From Tetradesmus obliquus (taxonomy: Eukaryota; Chlorophyta; Chlorophyceae; Sphaeropleales; Scenedesmaceae): a stretch of 64,000 nt of DNA. Shown piece after piece: positions 1 to 11,556 of the stretch. The stretch is from the NCBI GenBank assembly GCA_030272155.1, contig CP126204.1, forward strand, positions 4,703,501-4,767,500, in the 5' to 3' direction. The position numbers were made by a program, and so were the translations under genes. How positions within the stretch are numbered: position 1 is the stretch's first letter; each line of letters starts with the position of its first letter. The notes below the pieces were generated by a model. That model had not been told where the DNA came from, did not search any database, and saw only the letters and a program-made list of their open reading frames with translations.

Positions 1-3000
1 CCGCCGCTCGCCTGCACAGGCAGCAGCGCAAGTACTTCGTCAAAGCAGGTGCGATGACAAGCAATCGTTCATTGATGCATGCTACACAATACACGTTTGC
101 CTGCACCCAAACACACAAGGTATATGGTGCGCCACTCGTTTGCCTGCCCCGCACACCGTGTCGCAACATACGCCCCCTGCATGCTCACCTGGCACGGACG
201 CAGGCCTGTAGCTGCTGCCCCTGCCGCTGCTGCTGCCAATCTGGGGGCTGCCAGGCCGGGCATGCACAACACCTCTTGCACTGCTACCTGGCCGGGCCAC
301 GCCAGCCTTCTGCACCAGCACACCATCATGCAGCAGGCCCCTGCTGCTGATGCTGCTGCCAGCAGCTGCACTGCCAAGCCAGCCAGCAGCAGAGCCTGGC
401 CTGCTGGGGCTGGCTGGGCTGACTGCACCAGCCAGGAAGGCGTTGGCTGCAGCAGCCTGGCTGCGCTGCACGCTGCGCACCGTGCACAGCAGCGCAGCAG
501 CACGTTGCCGCTCAGCAGCTAGCTCCTGCTTCGCCCTGCAGCAGTAGCGGCGGCAGTAGCAGCAGCAGCAGCAGCAGCTTGCGTCACACGGTAGCTTCCA
601 CGTGTTCTTCGTCTGATGCTGCTTCCTGGTTGTGCTGAACATGCCCAAGCAGGTTTGCCGTTATGTCACAACAGTTGTGACTATGGTGAACAAGCTGCAG
701 GCCATGTGTGCACACCATGTGTGTAGGTCACAGCTTGCATAAAGAGTGGCTGCATGTTTCATAAATTGTGCACTGCACCACATGGCCTGTTTTACATGCC
801 CCTGTGCACTCACCCCTCAAGCTGCTCTTGCAGGGTGCAAGCATACTGAGCAAGCACTGCTGCATCAGCAGCAGAAGCACTGGTGGCAGCAGCACTGTTA
901 TCACTGTCTGTGCCGGCTGCTGCTGCGGCTGCTGCTGCTGCTCCAACAGGTGTCAACAGTGCAGCAGCTCGTTGCCGCAGCTTGAGCTCAACCTGCTGCT
1001 CCACCTGCCGCTTGAGCTGTTCCATGGAGCCTGGGCTGCAGGCAGCGCCGCTGCTGCCCAGTGCACTGCAAGGCCTGCTGCCACGCCCTGCTGCTGCTGC
1101 ACCGCCATTGGGTGACCTGCAGCGGCTGATTTTGCTGCTGCTGTGCTCCAGCAGTGCCCCTGCAAGGGCCAGGTCGGCACGGTAGTGCTGCTGCGTGATG
1201 CATGCAGTGCCAGAGCCGACCCACGCCCGCTGCTGCTGCTGCTGCTGCTGCCGCCTCTGTCCACCACTAGGGGAGCAACAGCTGACAGGTTGCACGGCTG
1301 ATCCAGGTCTGCTGCATCCCTGCTGGCTTGGTACAACAGCAGCTGGCGAAGCAGGCCTCATGCCAGGTGCGTTTGCTGCTGCTTGCTGGGCCTTGGCGCT
1401 GCCTGCTGATGCTGCTGCGGCCCCGGCAGCCTCAGCAGACAGCTGTGCCTGCTGCAGCTGCCGCTGTGCGTCAGCCAGCTGTGCCTGCAGGGCTGCAATC
1501 CTGGCATCCTTCTGCTGCAGCAGCGCACTGCTCTGCGCCCTCACTTCAGCCAGCTGCGTGGCCAGCAGCTGCTGGCTGGCAGACACCTACAGCAGCAGCG
1601 CCACCACGGCTGATATCACTATGCAAGCATATGCTTGCAGCACTACCGCACCGCTGGCAGCAGCCCCACTACTCCACATAGACACACAGTCCGACAGATA
1701 GAAGCGCTGCTTCAGCACATGTGTGAGCACACAAGCATTGCATACTGACCATGCAGGCACAGCGCCAAAGCACAGAGTTCATCACCTGCTGCAAGCAGTG
1801 GGCGTTGAAGTGTCTCACTTGCTGCTCCTGTGCACGCGGTTGCTGCTGCTGCTGTTGGCCTGGAATGCCACTGTCCTTGCATGATGCGCTGCTGCCATGG
1901 CTGCCAGCAGGGGCCTGCAGCTGCTGGCTGAGCCGCTCGCTGAGCTGGGACACCTGCTGCTGCGCTGCTGCCAGCTGCCCTGCATGGCCGGCCTTCAGCT
2001 CAGCCAAGGTATCCTGCAGCGCACGGAACTGCAGCAGCAGCAGCGGCGGCAGCAGTCATGTGCTGGCACAGTAGATTTCAGCGCTGCAAGCAGATGAACG
2101 CCACAGCGAGTTGCACCTGGATACGTCAGGCAAGCAGGCGCATGCAGCTCAAGAAAATACGCGCTGCACGGCTGCGCATGTGCAGAGCATTGCGCCAGTG
2201 CACCCACCTGCCCCAGCAGCACTGCCTTGTCCTCCGCTGCTGCTCTCAGCGCCTCTGTACCCTTCACTCCAACGCGCCGGATCTCAGCAGTCAGCGCGCC
2301 CTCGCGTGCTGCAGCATGGCCAGCCGCTGCCGCAGCCTCAGCCTGCAGCCCAGCCAGCTGCTGCTGCAGCGCCTTCACCTCCTTGCGTGCTGCTGCTAGC
2401 TGGCTGTTTAGCGAGGCCAACTGCGCCTCACTTGCACCAGCTGCACCACCACCCACGCTGAGCCGCCGAGTGGCGCCCTGCAGGCCTATCACCACACCTG
2501 CTGCTGCTGACAGAGATGCGTGGGTAGGCATTGCGCCAGCATTGCCACCGCCGCTGTCAGATGCCCTCCTCATTGACAAACGTGATTGCCGGCCTGCTGT
2601 TGATGTATCTGCATGCTGCTGCTGGCTGGCTGCCGCTGCAGCGTCTGCTGCTGTCTCCAGGCCGCCCGTGTCGTGACTCCAGGCAGGCCCCAGCTGGTCC
2701 AGCAGCTGCTGGTAGTGGGTGTGCGCGTCATCCAGCTGCTGCTGCAGTTGATGCACCTACACGGTGGTGCCAGCAACAGCAGCAGCTGCGTTACAACGGG
2801 GCAGGCTGTGCAGCGGACAGCAACGGGCATGGCAGTGCAGCACCGCTCCCTACCAGGGCAAAACGGCACGCTACCAATGGTAGCTACTATTGCAGCACAA
2901 CCACCAGCAGAGTGGCATCGCAGTGCTGCTTGGCAGCAAGCAGCTCGTCCCAGCCTGTTCACGCAGCCCACCTGCTGGCTGAGCTTGTCTGCGAGAGGGT

Positions 3001-4455
3001 TGCGCTGCGCAGCAGCAGTTGAGGCACGGCTGACACCGCCAGCTGCTGCAGCATGTGGTGCTGGCGGCTGCGGCACACACGCGCTTGCCAGCTGCAGCAT
3101 GCGGGCTGCCAACTGCTCAGCAGCTGCCCCTGTGGCTGAGGGCAGCAGCAGCATAAGCGACACACTGCTGCTGTCCCCGCTGCTGCTGTGCACCAAGCGC
3201 TGTAGGTTGTGCGGCAGCTGCAGGGTTGAGTCCAGCGCCCATTTTGGCAGCTGCTGCTCCTGCAGGTGAAACACAGACATGCGATGTTGATGAGCAAGCA
3301 ATGGATGCAGGCAGTGCACATGATCTGTTAGCCTTAAAATCCCCTTGCTGTTGGTGCCGTACTGGCAACATGATGAGGCACGCTGACAAAATGCACACAA
3401 AGAGCTGGCGGCCCGGCCGATGCTTGCGATGCTCACCTGCACACCCGCAGCTGCCAGGAGCTTTGCAGCTGCAATGTCGGACCTGCTGCTGCTGCTGTTG
3501 CCGCTGTGTTGCGCTTCCAGCTGGGATGCAGAGACAGCTGGTTGGCTGGGCAGCAGCACCAGCTGCAACTCTCCTGCAAGCATGAGCATGTCACATACAC
3601 ATTCATTTGCACTGGCTCCGACCAAGCGTTGTACAGCGTCACGTGCAGCAGCTGCGGCATGCAGAGCTGCCATGTTCAACAAACAGTATGGCACTCGCAG
3701 CTGTCTGCCGCAGGCGTTGCATAGAAGCTTTGCACAGCAGCGGCCCCAGCTCACCGGCAAAGGCTGTGCCAGCTGGCAGGTGCAGGGTCAGCAGCAGGCC
3801 ATCTGCTGCAGGCTGCTGCTGTGCCACACTCTGCAACAGCTGCTGGATGTCAGCAACACAGCAGACCTGCAGGCAGCGTAAAGCATGCATGCACGCCTTT
3901 AGTGTGGCTGTCCTGCAAGCATGTTCATAGCTGTGTCACGCAGGTATAGTGACTGCAGAGCAGCAGATTACAGGGAGGAAGGATGCAAGCATCATGCAGC
4001 TCCAAAGTGCTCACCTGGCACTGCAACGGCTGGCTGCTACATTCATTGCTTTGGCCTGATGCTGCTGTTGCAGCGTCAAGCGCTGGAGTGAAAGAGAAGG
4101 AGCTGTCTGGACTGGCGTCCTGCTCCTGCAGCTGCCAGGCTTCACCAGAAGCCAGCCAGCACGCCTGCCCTGCTGCTGTTGCAGGCTGTCCAGCTGTGCA
4201 GCACTGGATGTTGAAAAGCTGTTCAACGACAGCTGTGGCCTGGTCAACTAATCGTCCTTGTACTGAGAAGCTGCCATACAGTATCGCTACTGTACTGCTG
4301 CTTGTCCTGTTGGTGGACAGCACTAGCTGTGCAGCATGGGCAGCATCAGCGCATATGCGGCTATATCTGTACTCCGTACAGCTGTCTCTCACTATTCCAT
4401 GTGACCTGTAGGTGTCCTCATGCTTAGGCAGCAATGCTGCGGACTGGACAGCCAT
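1..4455 (-). CDS. Coiled-coil protein with a degenerate kinesin-motor-like N-terminus (3' end outside the window)
   Basis: Exons read on the minus strand: 4455-4015, 3866-3437 (needs one frame change, not resolved), 3259-2972, 2756-2208, 2028-1819, 1586-814 and 535-189, continuing past the left edge. Splice phases agree at the junctions downstream of 3259. The start is the ATG at 4455. Residues about 20-85 and the exon at 3259-2972 loosely follow a kinesin motor: a stretch like TVAILYGSFSVQGR sits where the P-loop would be, and a late segment resembles the motor's final helix region. The GxxxxGK[ST] nucleotide-binding loop is absent, so ATPase activity is unlikely. From 2756 on, the protein is heptad-rich (Leu/Gln/Ala/Glu) coiled coil interrupted by Ser/Gly/Ala-rich linkers. 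Likely a cytoskeletal scaffold, but this is inference. The kinesin relationship is weak and the function is unassigned. Confidence 0.55.
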
Positions 4456-4726
4456 GGCATGGTGCCAGTCAAGGCCGAATGTGTTCTCAAGCTGTAGCTT
4501 GCTAGCTGAAGTTCAACATTTTGTATGATTGACGACATAAAGTTTCGTCCCCGTCCTGCCGATACTCACCCACGTGGCAGGCACCACTGGTGTGTTATCA
4601 AGCCCTAGTTCATCCCATCACACTCATTCAACCTTCTTCAATCAATCAACGATCACGTTCGTTTTCATCTGCTTCCGCAGCTGTGCTCTCCTGCTCGTGT
4701 CGCAGATACCGCTGGTGACTGCTACT
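4456..4726. promoter_or_regulatory. Bidirectional promoter interval between divergent genes
   Basis: This 271-bp gap separates two divergent start codons (4455 on minus, 4727 on plus). It must hold both 5' UTRs and core promoters. It is less CAG-rich and more AT-rich than its surroundings. I see no convincing TATA box or other named element. Confidence 0.4.
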
Positions 4727-5180
4727 ATGGCAGAGGAGTCAGCAGTGCAGCCACACTTGCCACCATTCCACCTCGCATTTCCTGTCAGGGATGTGCAGGA
4801 GGCACGAGAGTTCTACACCAAGTAAGTTCAGCGACAGCAGCCGCTGCAGGTGCAGCTGCTTGCAATCTGGCACCAAACACCATCAGCAACTGCAGTGACA
4901 GGTGTGGTTCACACGACATGCTGCTTGTCTGCACAGCATGACTTACCGCAAACTTGAAAGGTACAGAGGCATTGGAACTGCCTAGATATGCATTTTTGAC
5001 GCATTGCATGCTGGCAAGGCGTGCTGTGCTCCTGCACTAGCGACTTCCAGCTCTTTTATCAACACCACGCGCTGTCAATTGCCGCTGCCAGGGTGTTGGG
5101 CTGCACCGAAGGCAGGTCGTCAGCTCGCTGGCAGGACTTCTCTTTGTTTGGGCACCAGGTGCGTGCGGTAGTGCTGCCCA

Positions 5181-5258
<78 letters not shown>

Positions 5259-6383
5259 CAGCAGTTCAAGCACATCTGGGGTGCACAACAGCTGCAGATC
5301 GCTGGAGAACAGCCTGCCTTACAGCAGCGCCTGCATTTTTTACTGTAAATCAATCATTAAATGATGACTTCGGCTGACAATGCTTCAGCACCCGCCACCA
5401 ACTCACCAGCAGAGTGCTTGTTGTGCACGCGCGCTGCAGATAGTTGCGCATCAAGTAGATGGCTACAATGCAGGTGTGAGAGGGGACAGATAAGGGGCTG
5501 ATGAACAGCTGCTGGCCATAACTCTTGAGTGTAGTTGTGTCAGTTGTCCGCAGCAAAGGCGGGCGCATTCAGTACGGCAGAGCAGTGAGGAGCAGCCGCA
5601 GCCATGTTCTTGGGCACCCCTGATGCCTCCGCACTACTGCCAGACCTCTTCAACCTCCTTCGCACCATCCCTTGCTGACCACTCTGTGTGCCACCCCAGC
5701 TGGCCCAGTGGTACATCGCCTTGTCAGTAATACAGGCAGCCTGAGCCCTGCATGCCCCTCGAGCCAGCCACCTGCCAACACACTGCTGCTTCCGTGCCTC
5801 CCTCCCTTCCTGCCTGCCTGGCCGCACTGCACCATTGCCGCAGATGCCGCCTGCAACGCCGTCGATGGCGACCCAGTGCCTGTGCCGCACTTTGGCGCAG
5901 CGCTGACTGTGCAGCAGTTCCAGGCGCTGGCGGAGCGTGTGCGGGCTGCTGGCGTGGCCTTCATCATCGAGCCACACCTGCGCTTCAAGGGGCAGCCGGG
6001 GGAGCAGGTGCGGCGGCAGCAGCAGCAGCAGCTGCTGGAGGGGCACCAGCACTTCATGCAGCCCATGACGGGTCATTGCTTGTTTTCTCTCATTCTCACT
6101 GAAATGCATCTGATACATGCTTGCATACCCTATGACTGCATGAGCTCCAGCTGCACCAACGCCTCTCACGCCCAGCAACCACCTGCTGATCTGCTGCTGG
6201 CTGCTGCTGCTGCTGCTGTGCCATGTGACCGGCTGCTGCGCCACTCCTGTACGCCTGCTGTTTTTTCACCCTACTGGCCAGCTGACCCTGTTCTTCAAGG
6301 ACCCCAGCGGCAACAGCCTGGAGTTCAAGGCCATGAGCAACCCGGGCAACCTCTTCGCAAAGTACCAAGTGCAAGAGGGCTGA
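4727..6383 (+). CDS. VOC superfamily (glyoxalase/extradiol dioxygenase fold) protein
   Basis: Four exons, 4727-4821, 5092-5162, 5844-6007 and 6282-6383, join in phase to give 143 residues, the usual length for a single-module vicinal-oxygen-chelate protein. The product starts MAEESAVQPHLPPFHLAFPV, then has the motifs EGRSS..W.DF.LFGHQ, VDGDPVPVPHFG, FIIEPHLRFKGQPGEQ and FFKDPSGNSLEFK. The likely metal-binding triad is His15, His71 and Glu124. Members bind a divalent metal in a paired beta-alpha-beta-beta-beta fold; substrates vary widely and cannot be read from sequence here. There is no obvious targeting peptide, so it is probably cytosolic. The donor at 5163 was preferred to the one at 5159 because only it keeps the frame into exon 3. 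Intron 2 contains a 24-unit CAG tract. Confidence 0.85.
5183..5254. repeat. (CAG)24 microsatellite inside an intron
   Basis: Twenty-four uninterrupted CAG triplets lie 20 nt after the chosen donor of intron 2 of the VOC gene. Because the flanking sequence stays open in frame, an unspliced transcript would read it as poly-Gln. Confidence 0.95.
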
Positions 6384-7213
6384 GGCCAGGCAGGGACAGA
6401 TGCTGTGTACTTTGTGGCTTGGCTGGCGGCATGTTGTTATGGCGGCCGACCCCAGGCAGCAGCAGCAGCAGCCGCCTCATGCAGCTGGGCAGCGCTGCGG
6501 GCAGCTAGCTGGCTGGAGAGCTCTGGGGTGGTCCACGGGACACGTTGGGGTGGCGGACGGCGCACAATGCAAGTTAGCGGCAAGAAGATGCTGTATTGAT
6601 TGCATGATGCAGGTTGATTGCAAGGTGCAGGCCGACAGTGTGTATTGTTCAAATGTGTGTTGTTGCGGTGCTGGCGATGTTCAGATGCTGTCACAGCAAC
6701 GGTTGCTATCTACCAGCTCACGATCATCAACCAATTATTTTTCGCTTGTGCTGTCACTGCAGCATGAGAACTGCTTGGACTGGCTTATTCTGTTTGAGTT
6801 TGACCATTGATGTTGGTTGCACCTGCTGTTGCTGATAGCAGGCAGCCTGTGACGTGAGAGGAATCGGCACTGCATGCCAAGGAAGTTCTGGGTGATGGCG
6901 CTGAGCACGGCGCAGCACTGCTTTATGGCATGGCTCACCAGTGGGTCTCACATTATGGATTATCACCAGCTGTTTTGAAATGACGAGTTGCTGCTTAAGT
7001 ATTGGCTCATCGCAGCATAACTGCTGCAGCAGTGGTTCGTGGTCCAGGGTATGCTATTTGATGTCATACAAACGCTGAAGCTTGCTTGTTATCAATATTA
7101 TTGTTTGATGTTACTGTTGCAACATCTCCTACAGACAGTACGACACATCGACTTTTCATCACAGAACGCAACCCCGTCCGGCCTGCACTGGCGGGTTGAC
7201 ACCAGACAACACC
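6384..7213. other. Intergenic: 3' region of the VOC gene and promoter of the next gene
   Basis: This 830-bp stretch between two plus-strand genes holds no ORF with family resemblance. It becomes more AT-rich after 6700, consistent with 3' UTR followed by upstream promoter. I see no clear polyadenylation signal or tRNA. Confidence 0.4.
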
Positions 7214-10200
7214 ATGGCAGCAGCTACGAGGCCGTATCAGGTGGATATGACAAAAAGAAAATGAATAGTAGCTAGCGGGCTTGCAGGACGATGTGGCAGA
7301 ACGTGTGCACTACTGGTGCTGGGGTGACCACAGGCTGACCGCAGCATCCCGCACTGCAGGTGGTGGTATGGGGCGCCACTGGCTTCACCGGGAGGCTGGT
7401 GTGTGAGCACCTGGTGCGGGACTACCAGGTGAGGGAGGGCAGCCTGTTCCTGCAAGCAGCTGTGCTGGTGCTGGCAGCAGCACAGCAGGTGGCAGCAGCA
7501 GCAGCGTGCATTGCTGCACTGCAGGACAAAACTGTGGCCTTTTTCCAGCTTGATTGTAGCGTAGCGTTTCAAAGACTACTTTAAAATGCATGCTATGTGC
7601 TTCTATTCAATCAAAGTATGTGTGCTGCAGTCCAAGGGCATCCGCTGGGCCATGGCAGGGCGCAACAGGGCCAAGCTGGAGGAGGTGAAGCAGGCGCTGG
7701 CACAGATCGACCCGGCTTGCGCGGTGAGCTGCTGCTGCTGCCTCTGCTGTGGAAATGATGGTCCACTTGGGCTGCTTGCAGCGGGCATGCACGCAGTCGC
7801 ACGCAGTCGTTTGGCGATGAGGTCTGCTGACATGGAGAGGAGTGGGCCCAGGCTGGGCCGCCCAGCCCAGCCTCCTGCTTGCAATGACCAGCAGCTGGAG
7901 TAGATACTGCGTGCGATGCATCCCTGCTGTGGCATACAATTTGGTTGAGTAATGTAATCCAACCTCTTTTGTCTGCACACCCCTCTCCTGCAAACATTTG
8001 CCACCGCGCAGGCTGTCCCTTTTGTCATTGCTGACGCGGATGACGAGGCCAGCCTGGCAAGGCTGGCTGCAGACACAGACGTGATCATCGCCACTGCCGG
8101 GCCCTTTGCCAAGTATGGCAGCAAGGTGGTGGCGGCAGCAGTGGAGGCGGGCACACACTACTGCGACATCACAGGTGGGGCCGGCAGCAGGCAGCAGGCA
8201 GCAGGGACCTGACTGTAGCTGCGTCTGCTCAGAGCATAAGCTGCAGCTCTGCCTCCAGCATGCATTCCAGCGGCAAGTCTGACAGGCCTAGCTGTGTGCT
8301 CAGCAGCTGTGTGGTGCCTGCACCATGTCCTCACTCCAGCTGTGCTGTGTGCTGCTGTCTGTGTGCAACATGCAGTTCAAGGCAAGTATGACGTAACATA
8401 ATCTCAGCTGTGTGGTTGCAGCAATGCGCTGGCTGCGTGGGATGGTGCACTCTGACGTCACCTCCTTGCTGTGCGCGCTGTCTTGTTGCAGGCGAGCTGG
8501 TGTGGGTGAAGCGCATGATCGCTGCGCACCACGAGGCAGCGGCAGCCAAAGGTGTGAAGCTGGTGCACTGCTGCGGCTACGACTCCACACCCTTTGACCT
8601 GGGAGTGCTGCTGCTGGCTGACCACGCGCGCAAGCAGATGGGCAAGTGAGTGCCAGGGCCCTGCAGCCGGGACAGCAGCAGCAGCAGCAGTCGCAGGGGC
8701 AGCAGCATGTGTGGCGGGCCAGCCTCGTGACAGCAGAAGCAGGGGTGGCAATGGCGGCTGCAGCAGCAGCAGACACAGCAAGCAGTGGCAGTAGCAGCTG
8801 GAGCAATGGGAAGAGCAGGGGTTACAGCAGCAGCTGCTGCCGTCTCATGTGTATGCGTTTTGTGTTTCTATCACTGTGCCGCAGGTAGGTGGATCACACA
8901 GGCCGGCGCAGCATGTTGCGTGATTCATTAGGTCACACTGTTTGTTATTGTTGCTGCACACACACCCTCATTCTCACTTGCCGCTCCCGCACCCGCAGGG
9001 CGCTGAGCCAGGCGTACGGGCTGTGTGTTGACGCGCGGGGCGGCTTCAGCGGCGGCACCATCGCCAGCGGCTTCAACCAGGCTGAGAGCGAGGCGCCTGA
9101 AGAGGTTGGCCGCTTCATGAGTGACAAGTACTACCTGTGGCCCAAGGATAAGCAGTGAGTGGCTGCTGGTGCAGATCATAGTATGATGTTTGAGGTAGTG
9201 CTGGTTGCTTTTGTCAAGCGGCTGCAGTGGCGCTCCCTGTGTTGAGTGATCATCACCAGTGCTGGCTTCCCATTTGTACTCGGCGGCACTCAAAACGGCA
9301 TGCATCGCATGTGGGCATGCCCAGGCTTGATGCTGCATCACTGCTCAATGGCATACTATGCTGCCTCAGTCCCTCATCGTGGCTGCTGTGCTGTCTTACC
9401 CTGCCTGCAGGCGTGGCAGCGACAAGCCTCCCGGGCTGCTGCCGGAGTGGAATGAGTACGCCAAGACGTGGATGGGGCCCTTTGTGATGGAGGCCATCAA
9501 CAGCAGGTGAGGGATGCGCTGCAGAGACGGTGTCACAGCGTGTGCAGGATCGTGCAGCGCAGCAGCCTGCTCAACAGGCTGTACGGCCTCTTTGAATAGC
9601 AGCTACCCTGCGCTCATGACCGCCCCACTGCTGCTGTCATCAACACCCCTGCTGCTGCCCCTCATTCAACTTCTCTGCAGGATTGTGCAGCGCAGCAGCC
9701 TGCTCAACGGGCTGTATGGCCCTGACTTCAAGTACAGGGAGGCCATGGCCCCTGGGGGCCTGCTGGGCGCTGCTGCCATGAGCGGCATGATGGCAGGCAT
9801 TGGGGCCATGTTCGCGCTGGCACCACTACGCAACCTGGCCAAGAAGTGAGTGGGGTCACTGCGCTGGTATGATTTGCTTCGGGTCTCCTGCAGTATATAT
9901 GCTTGATGGGTGCTGCTGACATTGCTGCGCAACCTGACCAAGAAGTGCAGTTGCAGGGAGTGCACATGCTGCTCGTCCGTCTGCTGCCGCAACTCACAGC
10001 TGCTGCTGCCTGCTGCGTGCTGCTGCTGCTGTCTCATCAGGCGGCTGCCGCAGCCTGGCGAGGGCCCCACTCGTGAGCTGATGATGGGCGGCTACTGGAA
10101 GCACACCATGGTGGGCCTTACGCAGGAGGAGCCAGGCCAGGCGCCGCAGGTGAGGCGGCACTGCGGTGCTGCTGCTGGGTTAGAGGGCTGGCAGCGGGCC

Positions 10201-10884
10201 AGAGAAAACAGTGGGGCAGGGCCAGAGACCACAAGCAGCATCTTCTTTGTGGCATCTGAGCTGGAAGCTACAGCAGCATGGCTCTGGCTGCAGCAGTTGC
10301 GCGAGACATGCTCATGGTGCCTGACAGGTGTGCCTGCCGCATGCACTGCACTGCTGCCTCCCTTGCCTGCGGCCTCGACATTGTTGCGGAGTGCGCGCAC
10401 ACTCTGCTGCTTGCTTGCGCTCACGCCGACTGCCTCCGCTGCTGCCCCTTGCATGTGGTAACTGCAGGTCATCGTTGCGGAGTGTGCGGACCCAACTCGC
10501 GACCCCGGCTACTGGGGCACTGTGCAAACCGTCTGCTACCTGCTAGTGCTCACGCTGACTGCGTCCGCTGCTTCCATCTTGCTATTGCAGGTCATTGTCG
10601 CGGAGTGCGCCGACCCAGCACGTGACCCCGGCTACTGGGGCACTGCGCGGCTGGTGCTGGAGGCGGGGCTGTGCCTGGCCCTGGACAGCGCAGCATGCAA
10701 AGCCGCCGGCTGCGCTGATGGCGGCGTGCTCACCCCTGCCAGTGCCATGGGCATGGTGCTGGTGCAGCGGCTGCACGGTGCGGGCATCAAGTTTGAGGTC
10801 ACGCAGAGCCCTGCGCTGGGCAAGCAGCAGCAGCAGCAGCAGGTGGAGGTGGAGGCAGTGGCTGCTGGCGCCGGCAAGCAGTAA
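7214..10884 (+). CDS. Saccharopine dehydrogenase-like oxidoreductase (SCCPDH / trans-acting enoyl reductase family)
   Basis: Ten exons, all in phase: 7214-7240, 7360-7428, 7631-7723, 8012-8174, 8492-8645, 8999-9154, 9411-9506, 9681-9845, 10041-10149 and 10591-10884. They encode 441 residues, the normal family length. A Rossmann NAD(P)-binding motif GATGFTG sits at residues 14-20. Further family blocks are AMAGRN, TAGPFAKYG, GTHYCDIT, CGYDSTPFDLG, GGFSGGTIAS, SLLNGLYGPDFKYREAM and PGYWGTARLVLEA. The C-terminus has a short poly-Gln run. Family members are oxidoreductases on lipid-droplet or endomembranes (eukaryotes) or enoyl reductases (bacteria); the substrate here is unknown. Introns 7, 8 and 9 and the 3' flank contain duplicated exon edges. 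A TGTAA at 11835-11839 may be the polyadenylation signal. Confidence 0.9.
9543..9590 (+). repeat. Exon-edge echo: acceptor plus start of exon 8, in intron 7
   Basis: About 47 nt repeat the 3' splice site and first 15 codons of exon 8 (9676-9722) with roughly four to five differences. The lag is 133 bp. Two of the clear codon changes are synonymous (Ile ATT/ATC, Tyr TAT/TAC) and one replaces Gly with Arg. Confidence 0.85.
9917..9951 (+). repeat. Exon-edge echo: end of exon 8, in intron 8
   Basis: The copy repeats the last codons of exon 8 (CGCAACCTG-CCAAGAA, real copy ending at 9845) about 100 bp downstream. The donor is altered from AAGTGAG to AAGTGCAG, so this echo can no longer act as the same 5' splice site. 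Confidence 0.75.
10373..10527 (+). repeat. Two exon-edge echoes of the start of exon 10, in intron 9
   Basis: The acceptor region and first about 20 codons of exon 10 (from 10591) are repeated at 10466-10527, and partly again at 10373-10400, with a lag of about 122 bp. Against exon 10 the nearer copy has synonymous changes at Ile, Val, Cys, Ala and Arg codons and replacements at two Ala codons. A GCAG acceptor is retained. Confidence 0.85.
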
Positions 10885-11171
10885 CTGGGAAGCAGTGGCG
10901 CAAAAGCGGGCACGCGGAGCAGGGTTGGTGGTGCATCAGCTTGCAGGGTGCGGGCGTTGTCGGCTTTGTAGTGCTGAGTGGACTAGTAGCGTGCAGGCGG
11001 AAAACTTGAGTTTTTCACGGCGCATTGAGTGCGCTGCGTTTGATGCGCGTGACTGTTTGTTGCAGTTGCGCAGTTGGTGACAGGCTGGGCATTCTGGGGT
11101 ACCTGTACGCACGGAGCTGCAGCAGCCTCTGCAGAGGCAATGTGTGTGCCTTTGTTGGGGCGGCTCGCACC

Positions 11172-11345
11172 GAGCGGCGTGCTGACCCCTGCCAGTGCCA
11201 TGGGTATGGTGCTGGTGCAGCAGCTGCGCAATGCGGGCATCAAGTTTGAGGTCACGCAGAGCCCTGCGCTGGGCAAGCAGCAGCAGCAGCAGCAGCAGGT
11301 GCAGGTTGAGGCAGCGACTGCGGATGCTGGCAAGCAGTGATAGGG
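11172..11345 (+). repeat. Echo of the 3' half of the terminal exon, including a stop codon
   Basis: About 170 bp, lying 445 bp downstream of the original, repeat exon 10 from about 10727 through its stop. It still reads open in the same frame: LTPASAMGMVLVQ, then GIKFEVTQSPALGK, a poly-Gln run and ...AGKQ-stop. It could serve as an alternative last exon or be a dead duplicate. Confidence 0.85.
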
Positions 11346-11508
11346 AAGCATGGGGCAGGGAGTAGGGTTGTTGGTGCAGCAGCTTGCAGCGTGCGGACGT
11401 TACTGGGCTTCAGTGCTGAGCGGGACTGGCAGCGTGCAGGAGAGAGGTGATGGTTGCATGGCGCAGCAATTGCGCTAATCGTAGTATCGTTGCAGGGTGA
11501 AGCTGCAT

Positions 11509-11556
11509 CGCTAAGTGAGCCGCTGGCTGCATGTGCAGCCAGCGGCTCACTTAGCG
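11509..11556. repeat. 48-nt perfect inverted repeat (23-bp arms, 2-nt loop)
   Basis: The arm at 11509-11531 is exactly the reverse complement of 11534-11556, separated by TG. It would extrude as a cruciform or fold as a near-loopless hairpin in the RNA. It lies about 625 bp after the SCCPDH stop and before a TGTAA at 11835, so it may be in that gene's 3' UTR. Confidence 0.95.

Noticed and set aside
5021..5377. Continuous reading of VOC exon 2 through the CAG tract as a poly-Gln protein
   Set aside because: The frame stops without the conserved second half of the fold; splicing at 5163 to 5844 restores the family sequence in phase.
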